Below are positions 40,784 through 48,946 of a DNA stretch of 64,000 nt, piece after piece. This DNA comes from Nocardia puris (GTDB taxonomy: Bacteria; Actinomycetota; Actinomycetes; Mycobacteriales; Mycobacteriaceae): positions 248,001 through 312,000 of the forward strand of contig NZ_QNRE01000007.1 of assembly GCF_003315035.1 (NCBI RefSeq). The letters run 5' to 3'. The notes under the pieces were generated by a model, which worked only from the letters and a program-made list of their open reading frames with translations, searched no databases and was not told the origin of the DNA. The position numbers and the translations under genes are program-made. The stretch's first letter is position 1. Every line of letters starts with the position of its first letter.

Positions 40784-41530
40784 TCACACGGCGGTGAACG
40801 CTCCGTCGGCGAGTAACGGGACCGCCGTGCTCGAATCGAGTTCCGCGGCGATCGCGACGTCGTCGGCGAATCCGCCCTCGATCAGTTCGCGGCCGGAGGC
40901 GCAGGTGGTGAGGGTTGTGGTGAGGTCGGGGGTGTGGGTGAAAGTGGTTGCGGCCAGGGTGGATTCGGGGGAGAGGTGGTCGGTGAGGGCGGCGAGGAGG
41001 GCGCCCGCGCCGAGGAGGTCTTCGATCGCGGGGCGGAGGGTGTCGTCGGGCCAGCGCTCGCCCGCGGCGATCACCGTGACCGGGTGATCCGGTGTGCCCC
41101 AGCCTTGTTCGCGGATCCAGCGGGCGACGGCGGTGGCGTTGCGGAGGGAGCAGGCCAGGACCGGGGTGCCGGGCACGGCGGCGGCGATGGCAGAACCGTT
41201 GGGGGAGGGGAGAACCAGGCGCGGCACGGCCGGGGCGCGGCGCAGGGCGGCGGGGGAGAGCGACCACGGGTGATCGTCGGTGATGTCGCGGCGGCGGACG
41301 GCGAGAACCGCATCGTGGTCGGCGGCGAAGCCCGCGGCGCGGTTGTCCCGCACGGGGAACGGGTAGACGCGGGTGCCCTTCGCCACGGCGACGCCGACCG
41401 CCGTGGTGAACGACAGCACGTCCACGACGACGAGACACGCACTGCGCGCGGCCAGCGCACGGGCGCCCGACGGCCCCCACTCGAAGCGGACACCATACGA
41501 ATCCTGCGCGAACCACGGGTCTACCGACAC
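40784..41530 (-). CDS. comB: 2-phosphosulfolactate phosphatase (ComB) family protein
   Basis: A 248-aa ComB-type protein. GTG 41530 gives VSVDPWFAQDSYGVRFEWGP; further motifs are CLVVVDVLSFTTAVGVAVAKG, LVLPSPNGSAIAAAV, ACSLRNATAVARWI and VIAAGERWPDDTLRPAIEDLLGAGA (partly). ComB removes phosphate from 2-phosphosulfolactate in coenzyme M synthesis; in actinobacteria, which lack that pathway, the substrate is not known. No strong ribosome site is seen. It stands alone, 26 nt from the next minus-strand gene. Confidence 0.85.
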   Translation of the reverse strand: MSVDPWFAQDSYGVRFEWGPSGARALAARSACLVVVDVLSFTTAVGVAVAKGTRVYPFPVRDNRAAGFAADHDAVLAVRRRDITDDHPWSLSPAALRRAPAVPRLVLPSPNGSAIAAAVPGTPVLACSLRNATAVARWIREQGWGTPDHPVTVIAAGERWPDDTLRPAIEDLLGAGALLAALTDHLSPESTLAATTFTHTPDLTTTLTTCASGRELIEGGFADDVAIAAELDSSTAVPLLADGAFTAV

Positions 41531-41555
41531 CGGAGTTTTTGTAGCACAGGGATCG

Positions 41556-42227
41556 TCAGGCGCGTTGCCCGAGCAGCTTCGCGACGCGCAGGATCGGGGT
41601 GACCAGATCGGGGATGTCACCGCCGGTGTCGAGCCGGCCCGGACGGTAGGTGATGAGTTCGCGGCCCGCGACGCTCCACCGGGGTACTTCCCCGGCCAGG
41701 TGCGCTTCGATCAATTCCGGACTCAGCAGCAGGCGTGCGGAGTGCGGATCGACCGCCGTGACCACGAACCGGCCGTCGAAACTGTCGTGGCCGGTGGGCA
41801 CCGGGTCGTCCCCGAACGGGGCCGTGCCCAACCGCATGAACTCGGTGCGGTCGGTGACCGCGACAGGTGGATACGGGTGCGGCATCGCGACCACCACCGC
41901 CACACAGTGATACGTCACCGTGGTGAGCGTCGACCCGGACCCGGTGCGGAGCCGGTATTCGTGCTCGGCCACCGTGACGCGGCGGCCCTCGAACTCGCCG
42001 TCGAGTGTGAGACCCAGCACGCCCTCGGCCGCGTGGCCGGGCAGGCGCGCCATCCACGCGGCGCGCGAGTGGGGTGCGATCCGCCAGCCGCGCCGCCGCC
42101 CCCACTCCTGCGGAGTCGAGGTGTCGACGCGGCGATTTCGCGCCGTCAGCGACACCAGCGCGGCGAGGCCAGCCACCACCAGCACCGCCACGAACACCGG
42201 AAAACCGATCCGGAACGCTTCTTCCAC
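41556..42227 (-). CDS. Hypothetical membrane-anchored protein
   Basis: A 223-aa protein starting at GTG 42227 with GAGGTGG upstream. One N-terminal transmembrane helix (FPVFVAVLVVAGLAALVSLTA) is followed by a soluble domain: STPQEWGRRRGWRIAP, GLTLDGEFEGRRVTVAEHEY and FMRLGTAPFGDDP, probably outside or inside facing without further signal. The pattern is known from many Nocardia hypothetical proteins, but I cannot assign a function. It is probably cotranscribed with the comB-like gene. Confidence 0.7.
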   Translation of the reverse strand: MEEAFRIGFPVFVAVLVVAGLAALVSLTARNRRVDTSTPQEWGRRRGWRIAPHSRAAWMARLPGHAAEGVLGLTLDGEFEGRRVTVAEHEYRLRTGSGSTLTTVTYHCVAVVVAMPHPYPPVAVTDRTEFMRLGTAPFGDDPVPTGHDSFDGRFVVTAVDPHSARLLLSPELIEAHLAGEVPRWSVAGRELITYRPGRLDTGGDIPDLVTPILRVAKLLGQRA

Positions 42228-42287
42228 GGTCTACCACCTCCTCGTGCGGCGCTGCTCCCATTGTCGGGCACTCACTACGCTTCGGTC

Positions 42288-42611
42288 ATGACCTTGCTGT
42301 TTCTCGCCGTGGCGATCGCCTCCGAAGTCACCGCGACCGTCTCGCTCAAGCTGTCGGAGGGCTTCACCAAGCTGATCCCCTCGATCGTGGTCGTGATCGG
42401 CTACGGCACGGCCTTCTTCTTCCTCGCGCAAGCGCTCAAGCGTGGCATGCCGGTGGGTGTGGCGTACGGCATCTGGTCCGCCGTCGGCGTGGCGGCCATC
42501 GCGATCATCGGGGTGCTGTTCCTGGAGGAACGCCTCACCCTCGTGCAGGTCGGCGGTATCGGGTTGGTGATCGTGGGCGTGCTCGCCCTGGAACTCGGCG
42601 GCGCGCACTGA
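42288..42611 (+). CDS. Small multidrug resistance (SMR) family transporter
   Basis: A 107-aa four-helix membrane protein. The essential membrane Glu is in LAVAIASEVTATVSLKLSEG, and the second and fourth helices (YGTAFFFLAQALKRGMPVGV and VGGIGLVIVGVLALELGG) follow the EmrE/Mmr pattern, including AYGIWSAVG. Such dimers exchange protons for cationic drugs or guanidinium. ATG 42288. Confidence 0.92.
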   Translation: MTLLFLAVAIASEVTATVSLKLSEGFTKLIPSIVVVIGYGTAFFFLAQALKRGMPVGVAYGIWSAVGVAAIAIIGVLFLEERLTLVQVGGIGLVIVGVLALELGGAH

Positions 42612-42663
42612 TGGCGGACAGCCGGGCGTCGAGACGGCCCGGCGGCCCGGGATCAGGGGCGGC

Positions 42664-43281
42664 TCAGAGGAATTCGGCGGTGTCGAGCTCGAAGCCGAAC
42701 GGGTCGGGCAGTGCCAGCCGGGCGCCGAACTTCGCGGTGGCGAGTTGCGCGTAGGCGCCGTTGGACGGTTCCCAGAAGACGGTGACCTCGCCGCGATGCC
42801 GGTCCACCAGCAGATACACCGGAATCGCCGCCTGGGCGTAGGCGTCGCGCTTCTCGACGCGGTCCACCTCGGCGTCACGGTCGCGACCCGAGGTGATCTC
42901 CACGATCATCTGCACGCCGGACGGATCGGCCCAGGACGGTTCGCCGCGGAAGTAACCGCGGCGCGCGACCGCGCCGTCGACCCGGGAGCGGCCTTCGCGG
43001 TACGCAGGGATGCGCAGTCCTCGTCCGTGGAAGAACTCCGCCTCCGAGCCGGACAGAACCTGATTGCGAATAGTCGCCGCGAACTCGTCGTGCTCGCCGT
43101 CGGGGACGGGTACCACGTAGATCGTCCCGTTGATCAGCTCGAGTGATACCTCTTCCGTCGACGCGCGTTCCAGCACCTCGAACTCCGCGAGGCTCACGTC
43201 GGTGTCCTGGATGCCCATGCCCTCAGGGTAGCCCGGCGGCGGGTGATCCGACCGGGACTCGGGCCCGATGATGATCGCCAT
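42664..43281 (-). CDS. Uma2-family (DUF820) putative restriction endonuclease
   Basis: A 205-aa protein; ATG 43281 is preceded by GAGGAGGAG at 5 nt, better than the internal ATG 43218. The PD-(D/E)XK-type core is visible: EVSLELINGTIYVVP, RVDGAVARRGYFRG, VQMIVEITSGRDRDAEVDRVEKRDAYAQA and IPVYLLVDRHRG. Uma2 proteins are widespread nuclease-fold genes in actinobacteria and cyanobacteria with unclear roles. It stands alone. Confidence 0.85.
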   Translation of the reverse strand: MAIIIGPESRSDHPPPGYPEGMGIQDTDVSLAEFEVLERASTEEVSLELINGTIYVVPVPDGEHDEFAATIRNQVLSGSEAEFFHGRGLRIPAYREGRSRVDGAVARRGYFRGEPSWADPSGVQMIVEITSGRDRDAEVDRVEKRDAYAQAAIPVYLLVDRHRGEVTVFWEPSNGAYAQLATAKFGARLALPDPFGFELDTAEFL

Positions 43282-43636
43282 ACTGTCTCCTCCTCGATCA
43301 CGAAACGATGCTGTTCACCGTGATCGACGTGCGGGTTCGCCATTCGGTTCCACGACACGCGAGAGTGGCGGCGCGTCCCGCGACTCGCCGGATCGCGTCG
43401 GGTTCCCCGGAAGCATCCGCGTCGGAGCCCGGCAGATTCGCCGGCGAGTCGAGCGGCTGGTCACCGCCGGTGACGGTTGATTCCCTCGCGTCACGTTCTT
43501 CGCCGGCACAGGCACAGGTCGAATCATCGTGTCGACCGTGATGTCCGTAGGTCGGTCGCCGGATGCGCACCGGAGCCGCGATGTCTCGACGAACCACTGT
43601 CGGATCACACCGGCAGGCTGAGCGGCGCAGGGTCCT
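43282..43636. other. Intergenic region without recognised features
   Basis: 355 bases between the Uma2 gene and ilvA. Apart from the Uma2 ribosome site at its left edge, I see no gene, repeat or clear regulatory site. The open frames here have no protein-like composition. Confidence 0.5.
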
Positions 43637-44857
43637 TCAATCCTGTGCGCGCACCGCGTATCCCGCGCGCTCGAGCGCATCCGAGACGGTGTCGCGGTGG
43701 TCGGGCCCGCGGGTTTCGAGGGTGAGGCCGACCTCCACTTCGTCGACCGCGAGCCAGGTTCCGGTGCGGGAGTGGACGACGTCGACCACGCTGGCGCCGG
43801 TGGCGCCGACGACGGAGAGCAGGCCGCCGAGGGCGCCGGGGCGGTCCGAGATGGTCACGCGCAGGGCGAGGTAGCGGCCCGCGACGCTGAGGCCGTGCCC
43901 GATCAGGCGGGTGAGCAGCAGCGGGTCGATATTGCCGCCGGACAGGATCGCGCACACCGGCTCGCGCAGGTCCAGTTCGCCGGGCGGCAGGCTCATCAGC
44001 GCGGCGACGGCCGCGGCACCCGCCGGCTCCACGATCAGCTTCGCGCGCTCCAGGCAGAGCAGCAGCGCCGTGGACAGCGCCTCCTCGTCCACCGTGACGA
44101 TGGTGGGCCGGTGGGCGGTGACGTGCGCGAACGGCACCTCGCCGGGCAGACCCACCGCGATGCCGTCGGCCATGGTCGACAACCGTTGCGCGCGAACGGG
44201 CTTGCCCTCGGTGAGCGACACCGGCCAGGCGGCGGCCTCGGCGGCCTGCACCCCGATCACCCGCACGTCCGGCGCCAGTTCCGCCAAGGCTAGCGCGACC
44301 CCGGCGAGCAGACCGCCGCCGCCGGTCGGCACGAGCACCGTCCCGACGTCCGGCAATTGCTCGAGGATCTCCAGTCCGACGGTCGCCTGCCCGGACACGA
44401 TGTCGGGGTGGTCGAACGGGTGGATCAGCGTGGCGCCGGTGTGGGCGGCGAAATCCAGTGCGGCGTCGAGCGCTTCATCGATCGTCGCGCCGACCTGGCG
44501 CACCTGCGCGCCGTAGGCCTTGGTGGCGGCCAGCTTCGGCAGTGACGCGCCCACCGGCATGAAGACGGTGGAGTCGATGCCCAGCGTCGCCGCCGCCCAC
44601 GCCACGCCCTGCGCGTGATTACCCGCGCTGGCCGCGACCACCCCGCGCCCCCGCTCCTCGGGCGGCAGGTGCGCGATGCGGTTGTAGGCGCCGCGCGGTT
44701 TGAACGACCCGGTGCGCTGGAGGTTCTCGCATTTCAACCACACCTGCGCCCCGCACCGCTGCGACAGCACCCGCGACGCCACCACGGGAGTCCGCCGGAT
44801 CACCGGCGCCAGCAACTCCGCCGCCGCCTCGATCCGCCCGAGCCCGATCAACTCCAT
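43637..44857 (-). CDS. ilvA: Threonine ammonia-lyase with C-terminal ACT domain
   Basis: A 406-aa PLP enzyme. It deaminates threonine to 2-oxobutanoate, the entry to isoleucine synthesis. Seen are the PLP lysine in ENLQRTGSFKPRGAYNR, SAGNHAQGVAW, the phosphate loop VPTGGGGLLAGVALAL, and CAILSGGNIDP, followed by a single short ACT-like domain (ALRVTISDRPGALGGLLSVV). One ACT domain fits the shorter, catabolic/biosynthetic actinobacterial type. ATG 44857. Confidence 0.93.
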   Translation of the reverse strand: MELIGLGRIEAAAELLAPVIRRTPVVASRVLSQRCGAQVWLKCENLQRTGSFKPRGAYNRIAHLPPEERGRGVVAASAGNHAQGVAWAAATLGIDSTVFMPVGASLPKLAATKAYGAQVRQVGATIDEALDAALDFAAHTGATLIHPFDHPDIVSGQATVGLEILEQLPDVGTVLVPTGGGGLLAGVALALAELAPDVRVIGVQAAEAAAWPVSLTEGKPVRAQRLSTMADGIAVGLPGEVPFAHVTAHRPTIVTVDEEALSTALLLCLERAKLIVEPAGAAAVAALMSLPPGELDLREPVCAILSGGNIDPLLLTRLIGHGLSVAGRYLALRVTISDRPGALGGLLSVVGATGASVVDVVHSRTGTWLAVDEVEVGLTLETRGPDHRDTVSDALERAGYAVRAQD

Positions 44858-44976
44858 GCGCCCATGCTGCCACCGCGCGCCCGCCCTGCCGGGGAAATGC
44901 GGCCGACGGCAGATGGAACGGGCAGCGCGGAATCGGGGTATCCCCGTGAATCAGGGGCGACCGCGTGGCCGAAACC

Positions 44977-45909
44977 CTATCGCGCGCTCAGCAATTCGAT
45001 CTCGTCGATAATCTTGTTCGCCCCGACCACGCCGATGCCGAGCATCCACGTGTCGTCCTCCACCTCGTGCGCGCGTCCCTCGCGCACGGCGGGCAGGGCG
45101 CCCCAGAGGGCGACCACGCGGTCCTTGGTGGTGGCGGTGGTGCCGGTGTAGTTGGCGTGGAACACCACATCGCCGTTGATCTGCTCGTACTGTTCGGGGT
45201 CGAGTTCGACCATGGAGTACTGGTTCCACTCGCGGTCGGGGTGGGTGAAGCCGACCTGCGCGAGGATCGATCCGGAGAACGTCGCGGGTCCGTAGAGGCG
45301 GAAGCGGTCCTCGGTGAACCGCACCATCGACACCGTCCGCCCGGCCGCGCCGATCTGCTGCCCCACGGTCTTCGCGCGCGAATCGAGTTGCGCCAGCAGG
45401 TCTTCCATCTCCGCCGACTTGCCCACGGCCTCGGCGGTGAGCCGCGCCTGCTCGTGCCAGTTGGTGCCCGAGCTCTCCGAGAACACCGTCGGCGCGATCC
45501 CGTCGAGCTGGGTGTACAGCGCCTCGTGGCGGACCTTGGTGCCGATGATGAGATCGGGTTCGAGGTTGGCGATGGCGTCCAGATCCGGCTCCTGGATGGT
45601 GCCCACCGTGCCGACGCCCTCGAGCTCACCGCTCAGGTATTTCGGCGAGCCGTAGCCCATCGCGCGCTCGGTGATCGCGATCGGCCGCACGCCCAGCGCC
45701 ACCAGCGCGTCGAGGTGCGGCGAATCGAGCACGACGATGCGCTCGGGTTTCTCCGGCACCGTCGTCTCACCCATCGCGTGCCGCACGAGACGACCCTCGT
45801 CGGTCTCGGTGCCGGACGACCCGCACGCCGATACCATCAACCCCACGGTGGCCAGCAGCACGCCGACCCCCGTGACCCATCGCTTCCCGCTTCTGCTCCC
45901 GATCTTCAC
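44977..45909 (-). CDS. Iron-siderophore ABC transporter substrate-binding lipoprotein
   Basis: A 310-aa FecB/FhuD-type binding protein. GTG 45909 gives a signal (KIGSRSGKRWVTGVGVLLATVGLMVSAC) with the lipobox VSAC. The helical-backbone fold is shown by KPERIVVLDSPHLDALVALG, ANLEPDLIIGTKVRHEALY and VDE-type C-terminal helix (IDEIELLSAR). It delivers Fe-siderophore to the permeases encoded divergently. An IdeR-like box lies in the 67-nt gap between the starts. Confidence 0.9.
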   Translation of the reverse strand: MKIGSRSGKRWVTGVGVLLATVGLMVSACGSSGTETDEGRLVRHAMGETTVPEKPERIVVLDSPHLDALVALGVRPIAITERAMGYGSPKYLSGELEGVGTVGTIQEPDLDAIANLEPDLIIGTKVRHEALYTQLDGIAPTVFSESSGTNWHEQARLTAEAVGKSAEMEDLLAQLDSRAKTVGQQIGAAGRTVSMVRFTEDRFRLYGPATFSGSILAQVGFTHPDREWNQYSMVELDPEQYEQINGDVVFHANYTGTTATTKDRVVALWGALPAVREGRAHEVEDDTWMLGIGVVGANKIIDEIELLSAR

Positions 45910-45935
45910 GAGGGGTGACCTTAGCCCAGACTCAC

Positions 45936-45954
45936 TAAGGTTGCCCTTACTGTG
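45936..45954. promoter_or_regulatory. Candidate IdeR/DtxR iron box
   Basis: The 19-mer matches the DtxR/IdeR consensus TWAGGTWAGSCTWACCTWA at 14 of 19 positions; its core TAAGG-TTGC-CCTTA is a perfect dyad. It lies between the divergent binding-protein and permease genes, so it could repress both when iron is plentiful. Confidence 0.6.
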
Positions 45955-45976
45955 CCCCGGCCGGTACATTCCGCCG

Positions 45977-47041
45977 GTGCCTACGAGTCGTGACGCCCTG
46001 TCCGCGCCACACGACTCCCCGCCGGAGGACGCCACCCTGCGTCTCGCGCGCGGCGGTGCGGCGCTGCTGATCTCGGCGGCGGTACTGTTCGCGGTCTGCG
46101 TCGCCAGCCTCGCCCTCGGCGCGAAGTCGATCCCGATGGGCGACGTGGTGGCCGCGCTGTTCGGCCGGGGCGAGGAGAGCGTGCGCGTCATCATCGGCGA
46201 CTGGCGACTGAGCCGCACGGTCGTCGGATTGGTCTGCGGTGTCGCGCTGGGCGCGGCCGGCGTGGTGATCGGGGCGCTCACCCGCAACCCCATCGCCGAT
46301 CCGGGATTGCTCGGCGTCAACGCGGGCGCGGCGCTGGGCGTGGTCGTGGGTCTCACCGTGTCCGGCGGGATGGGCGTGACCGGGTACACCTGGTTCGCGT
46401 TCGCGGGTGCGGGTGTGGCGGCGGTGCTCGTGTATCTGCTGTCGATGATCGGACGGTCGACGGCCTCGCCCCTGCGGCTCGCGCTGTCGGGTGTGGCGCT
46501 GGCCGCGGTGCTGTCGGGCGTCACGCAGTTGCTGGTCTTCGTGGACGAGAGCGTGCTCGACTCGTACCGGTTCTGGCGGATCGGCTCGCTGGCCGCCCGC
46601 GATCTCGACGACACGCTTCCGCTGATCCCGTACGTGCTCGGAGCGGCCCTGCTGGCGCTGGCGCTGTGCCGCGCGTTCAACGCCCTGAGCCTCGGCGACC
46701 GGACCGCCGCCGCGCTGGGGGTGAATCTCGGCCTGATCCGGTTCCTGGGCTTCGTCGTGGTCACCGTGCTGTGCGGCGCGGCGACGGCGCTCGCGGGCCC
46801 GATCGCGTTCGTCGGCCTGCTCGTGGTCCACATCGCGCAGTACCTGGTGGGTTCGGACTACCGCCTGCTGGTCCCGCTGTCGATGCTCCTCGCGCCCACG
46901 CTGCTACTGGGCGCGGATGTGCTGGGACGGGTGATCGCCGACGGGGGACCGGTGCCCGTCGGCGTGATGACCGCGTTCGTCGGCTGTCCCGCGCTCATCG
47001 CACTCATCGTCTGGAGCACCCGGATGGGAGCCGGATCATGA
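45977..47041 (+). CDS. FecCD-family iron-siderophore permease (first subunit)
   Basis: A 354-aa integral membrane permease, GTG 45977. About ten helices; FecCD motifs include SLALGAKSIPMGDVVAALFG, WRLSRTVVGLVCGVALGAAG, ALTRNPIADPGLLGVNAGAALGV, and the C-terminal AGPIAFVGLLVVHIAQYLVG coupling region. The stop overlaps the second permease start (ATGA). Confidence 0.92.
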   Translation: MPTSRDALSAPHDSPPEDATLRLARGGAALLISAAVLFAVCVASLALGAKSIPMGDVVAALFGRGEESVRVIIGDWRLSRTVVGLVCGVALGAAGVVIGALTRNPIADPGLLGVNAGAALGVVVGLTVSGGMGVTGYTWFAFAGAGVAAVLVYLLSMIGRSTASPLRLALSGVALAAVLSGVTQLLVFVDESVLDSYRFWRIGSLAARDLDDTLPLIPYVLGAALLALALCRAFNALSLGDRTAAALGVNLGLIRFLGFVVVTVLCGAATALAGPIAFVGLLVVHIAQYLVGSDYRLLVPLSMLLAPTLLLGADVLGRVIADGGPVPVGVMTAFVGCPALIALIVWSTRMGAGS

Positions 47042-48096
47042 CCGTCACGGCGACCGGGATCACGCCCACCGACCTCGCGGTCACCGCCGGCCCCTACACG
47101 GTGCGCTTCGATCGCCGCGCGACCGCGGTCACCGCCGTCCTCGCGGTCCTGGTGGTGCTGCTGGTCCTGGTCTCCCTCATGGTGGGCGAGTACGCCATCG
47201 GGCCCGCCGCCCTCTGGGACACCCTCACCGGCGACCCGCCGCGCCGCCTCGACCGCTTCTTCGTCTTCGACCGGCGGCTGCCACGGGCCTTGGTCGCGGT
47301 GGGCGTGGGTGGCAGCCTGGCCGCCGCGGGCGCGATCTTCCAACGGCTGCACAACAATCCGCTGGCCAGCCCCGACCTCATCGGGTTCACCAGCGGCGCG
47401 TCGTTCGGTGCGGTCTTCGTCCTGCTGTCGCTCGGCGGCAGTCTCACCATGGGCGCGATCGGCGCGGCGGTGGGCGCGCTCACCACGCTGGCGATCATCG
47501 GCGTGCTCACGGTGCTCGGCCGACTGCGCGGCGCGCGACTGGTCCTGGTCGGCATCGCGCTCGGCGCGCTGGCCACCTCGGCGACGTCGTATCTGCTGAG
47601 CCAGACGTATCTGCCGTCGGCCGCCGTCGCCCACACCTGGCTGATCGGCTCGCTCAGCGGGCGCGGCTGGGGGCACGTCGCGACCGTCGCGGCGGGCATC
47701 GCGCTGGTGACGCCGCTGCTCATCGTGTTCGAGCGCGCTTTTCGTGCCCTGGATCTGGGCGACACCGTGGCGGCCACGCTCGGCGTGCGCGGCGGGCGGG
47801 CGCGTATGGGCCTCATGCTCGCAGCGACCGTGCTGGTCGGGCTGGCCGTGGCCGCCGCGGGCCCGATCGCGTTCATCGCACTGGCCGCACCGCATATCGC
47901 GCGCGGACTCACCCGCACACCCGGCGCGGGCATCGTGGCCGCCGCCTGCACCGGCGCGCTCCTGCTCGGCGTGAGCGACCTGGTCGCCGAACACGCCTTC
48001 CCCGCACCGGTTCCCGTCGGCGTCGTGACGGTGAGCATCGGCGGGGTGTTCCTGCTCTGGCTGCTGGTACGGGAAGGTCTACGTCATCGTGTCTGA
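47038..48096 (+). CDS. FecCD-family iron-siderophore permease (second subunit)
   Basis: A 352-aa permease, ATG 47038. The same fold: FVFDRRLPRALVAVGVGGSL, AAAGAIFQRLHNNPLASPDL, IGFTSGASFGAVFVL, and AAAGPIAFIALAAPHIARGL near the C-terminus. It overlaps the ATPase GTG by 8 nt. It forms the transmembrane heterodimer with the first permease. Confidence 0.92.
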   Translation: MTVTATGITPTDLAVTAGPYTVRFDRRATAVTAVLAVLVVLLVLVSLMVGEYAIGPAALWDTLTGDPPRRLDRFFVFDRRLPRALVAVGVGGSLAAAGAIFQRLHNNPLASPDLIGFTSGASFGAVFVLLSLGGSLTMGAIGAAVGALTTLAIIGVLTVLGRLRGARLVLVGIALGALATSATSYLLSQTYLPSAAVAHTWLIGSLSGRGWGHVATVAAGIALVTPLLIVFERAFRALDLGDTVAATLGVRGGRARMGLMLAATVLVGLAVAAAGPIAFIALAAPHIARGLTRTPGAGIVAAACTGALLLGVSDLVAEHAFPAPVPVGVVTVSIGGVFLLWLLVREGLRHRV

Positions 48097-48916
48097 ATCG
48101 AGCGCCACCGCCCCGGTCGTGGGCGGCGCGGCACGCCTGCGCGGCGAGGCGGTGCGCGTCTCCTACGGCGACCGCGCCGTCCTGCACGACGTGGACATCG
48201 CCGTCCCCGACGGACGGTTCACCGTCATCATCGGGCCCAACGCGTGCGGGAAGTCGACGATGCTGGCCGCCCTGGGCCGCTTGCTGCGCCCCGGCTCGGG
48301 TTCGGTCGTGCTGGACGGCAAGGCGATTCACTCCTACTCGACCAAGGAGACCGCGCGCCGCCTCAGCCTGTTGCCGCAGGCGCCCGGCGCGCCGGACGGC
48401 ATCCTGGTCGGCGATCTCGTCTCCCGCGGCCGCTACCCGCACCAAGGGCTGCTGCGCCAGTGGTCCGACGAGGACGCCGCCGCCGTCGCCGAGGCGCTGG
48501 CGGCGACCGGGACGACCGAGCTGCGGCATCGTCGCGTGGACGAACTGTCCGGCGGGCAGCGCCAGCGCGTGTGGATCGCGATGGTGCTCGCCCAGACCAC
48601 CTCGATCGTGCTGCTGGACTCGCCGACCACCTATCTCGACATCAGCCACCAGATCGACGTGCTCGACCTGTGCGAGCGGCTGTACGTCGAGCACGGCCGC
48701 ACGGTGGTGGCGGTGCTGCACGACCTCAACCTGGCCGCCCGCTACGCCACCGACCTCATCGCCATGCGCGACGGGCGCGTCGTCGGCCGGGGCAGTCCGC
48801 GCGAACTCGTCACGCCCGAACTGGTCCGTGAGGTGTTCGACCTCGACTGCGTGGTGATCGACGACCCGCTGACCGGCGCCCCGATGATCGTCCCGGGACG
48901 CCGGGCGGCGCGGTAG
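48089..48916 (+). CDS. Iron-siderophore ABC transporter ATPase with Walker B Glu to Ser
   Basis: A 275-aa FecE/FepC-type ATPase, GTG 48089. Walker A is GPNACGKST (Lys55), the signature LSGGQRQR (153-160), and the H-loop HDLNLAARYATDL. Walker B reads VLLDSPTTYLDI: Asp177 is kept but the catalytic Glu of DEPTT is Ser178. In most ABC ATPases this change abolishes hydrolysis. The rest is well conserved, so either a neighbouring residue substitutes or the gene works at reduced rate. The codon is TCG, so at least two base changes from GAG/GAA. Confidence 0.9.
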   Translation: MSESSATAPVVGGAARLRGEAVRVSYGDRAVLHDVDIAVPDGRFTVIIGPNACGKSTMLAALGRLLRPGSGSVVLDGKAIHSYSTKETARRLSLLPQAPGAPDGILVGDLVSRGRYPHQGLLRQWSDEDAAAVAEALAATGTTELRHRRVDELSGGQRQRVWIAMVLAQTTSIVLLDSPTTYLDISHQIDVLDLCERLYVEHGRTVVAVLHDLNLAARYATDLIAMRDGRVVGRGSPRELVTPELVREVFDLDCVVIDDPLTGAPMIVPGRRAAR

Positions 48917-48946
48917 GTCCGGCGCGGGCAGGCGAACCGGTGCGAG

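Noticed and set aside
45910..46833. Upstream extension of the siderophore-binding protein frame into the permease gene
   Set aside because: It is antisense to the FecCD permease; the lipoprotein signal and GTG 45909 mark the true start.
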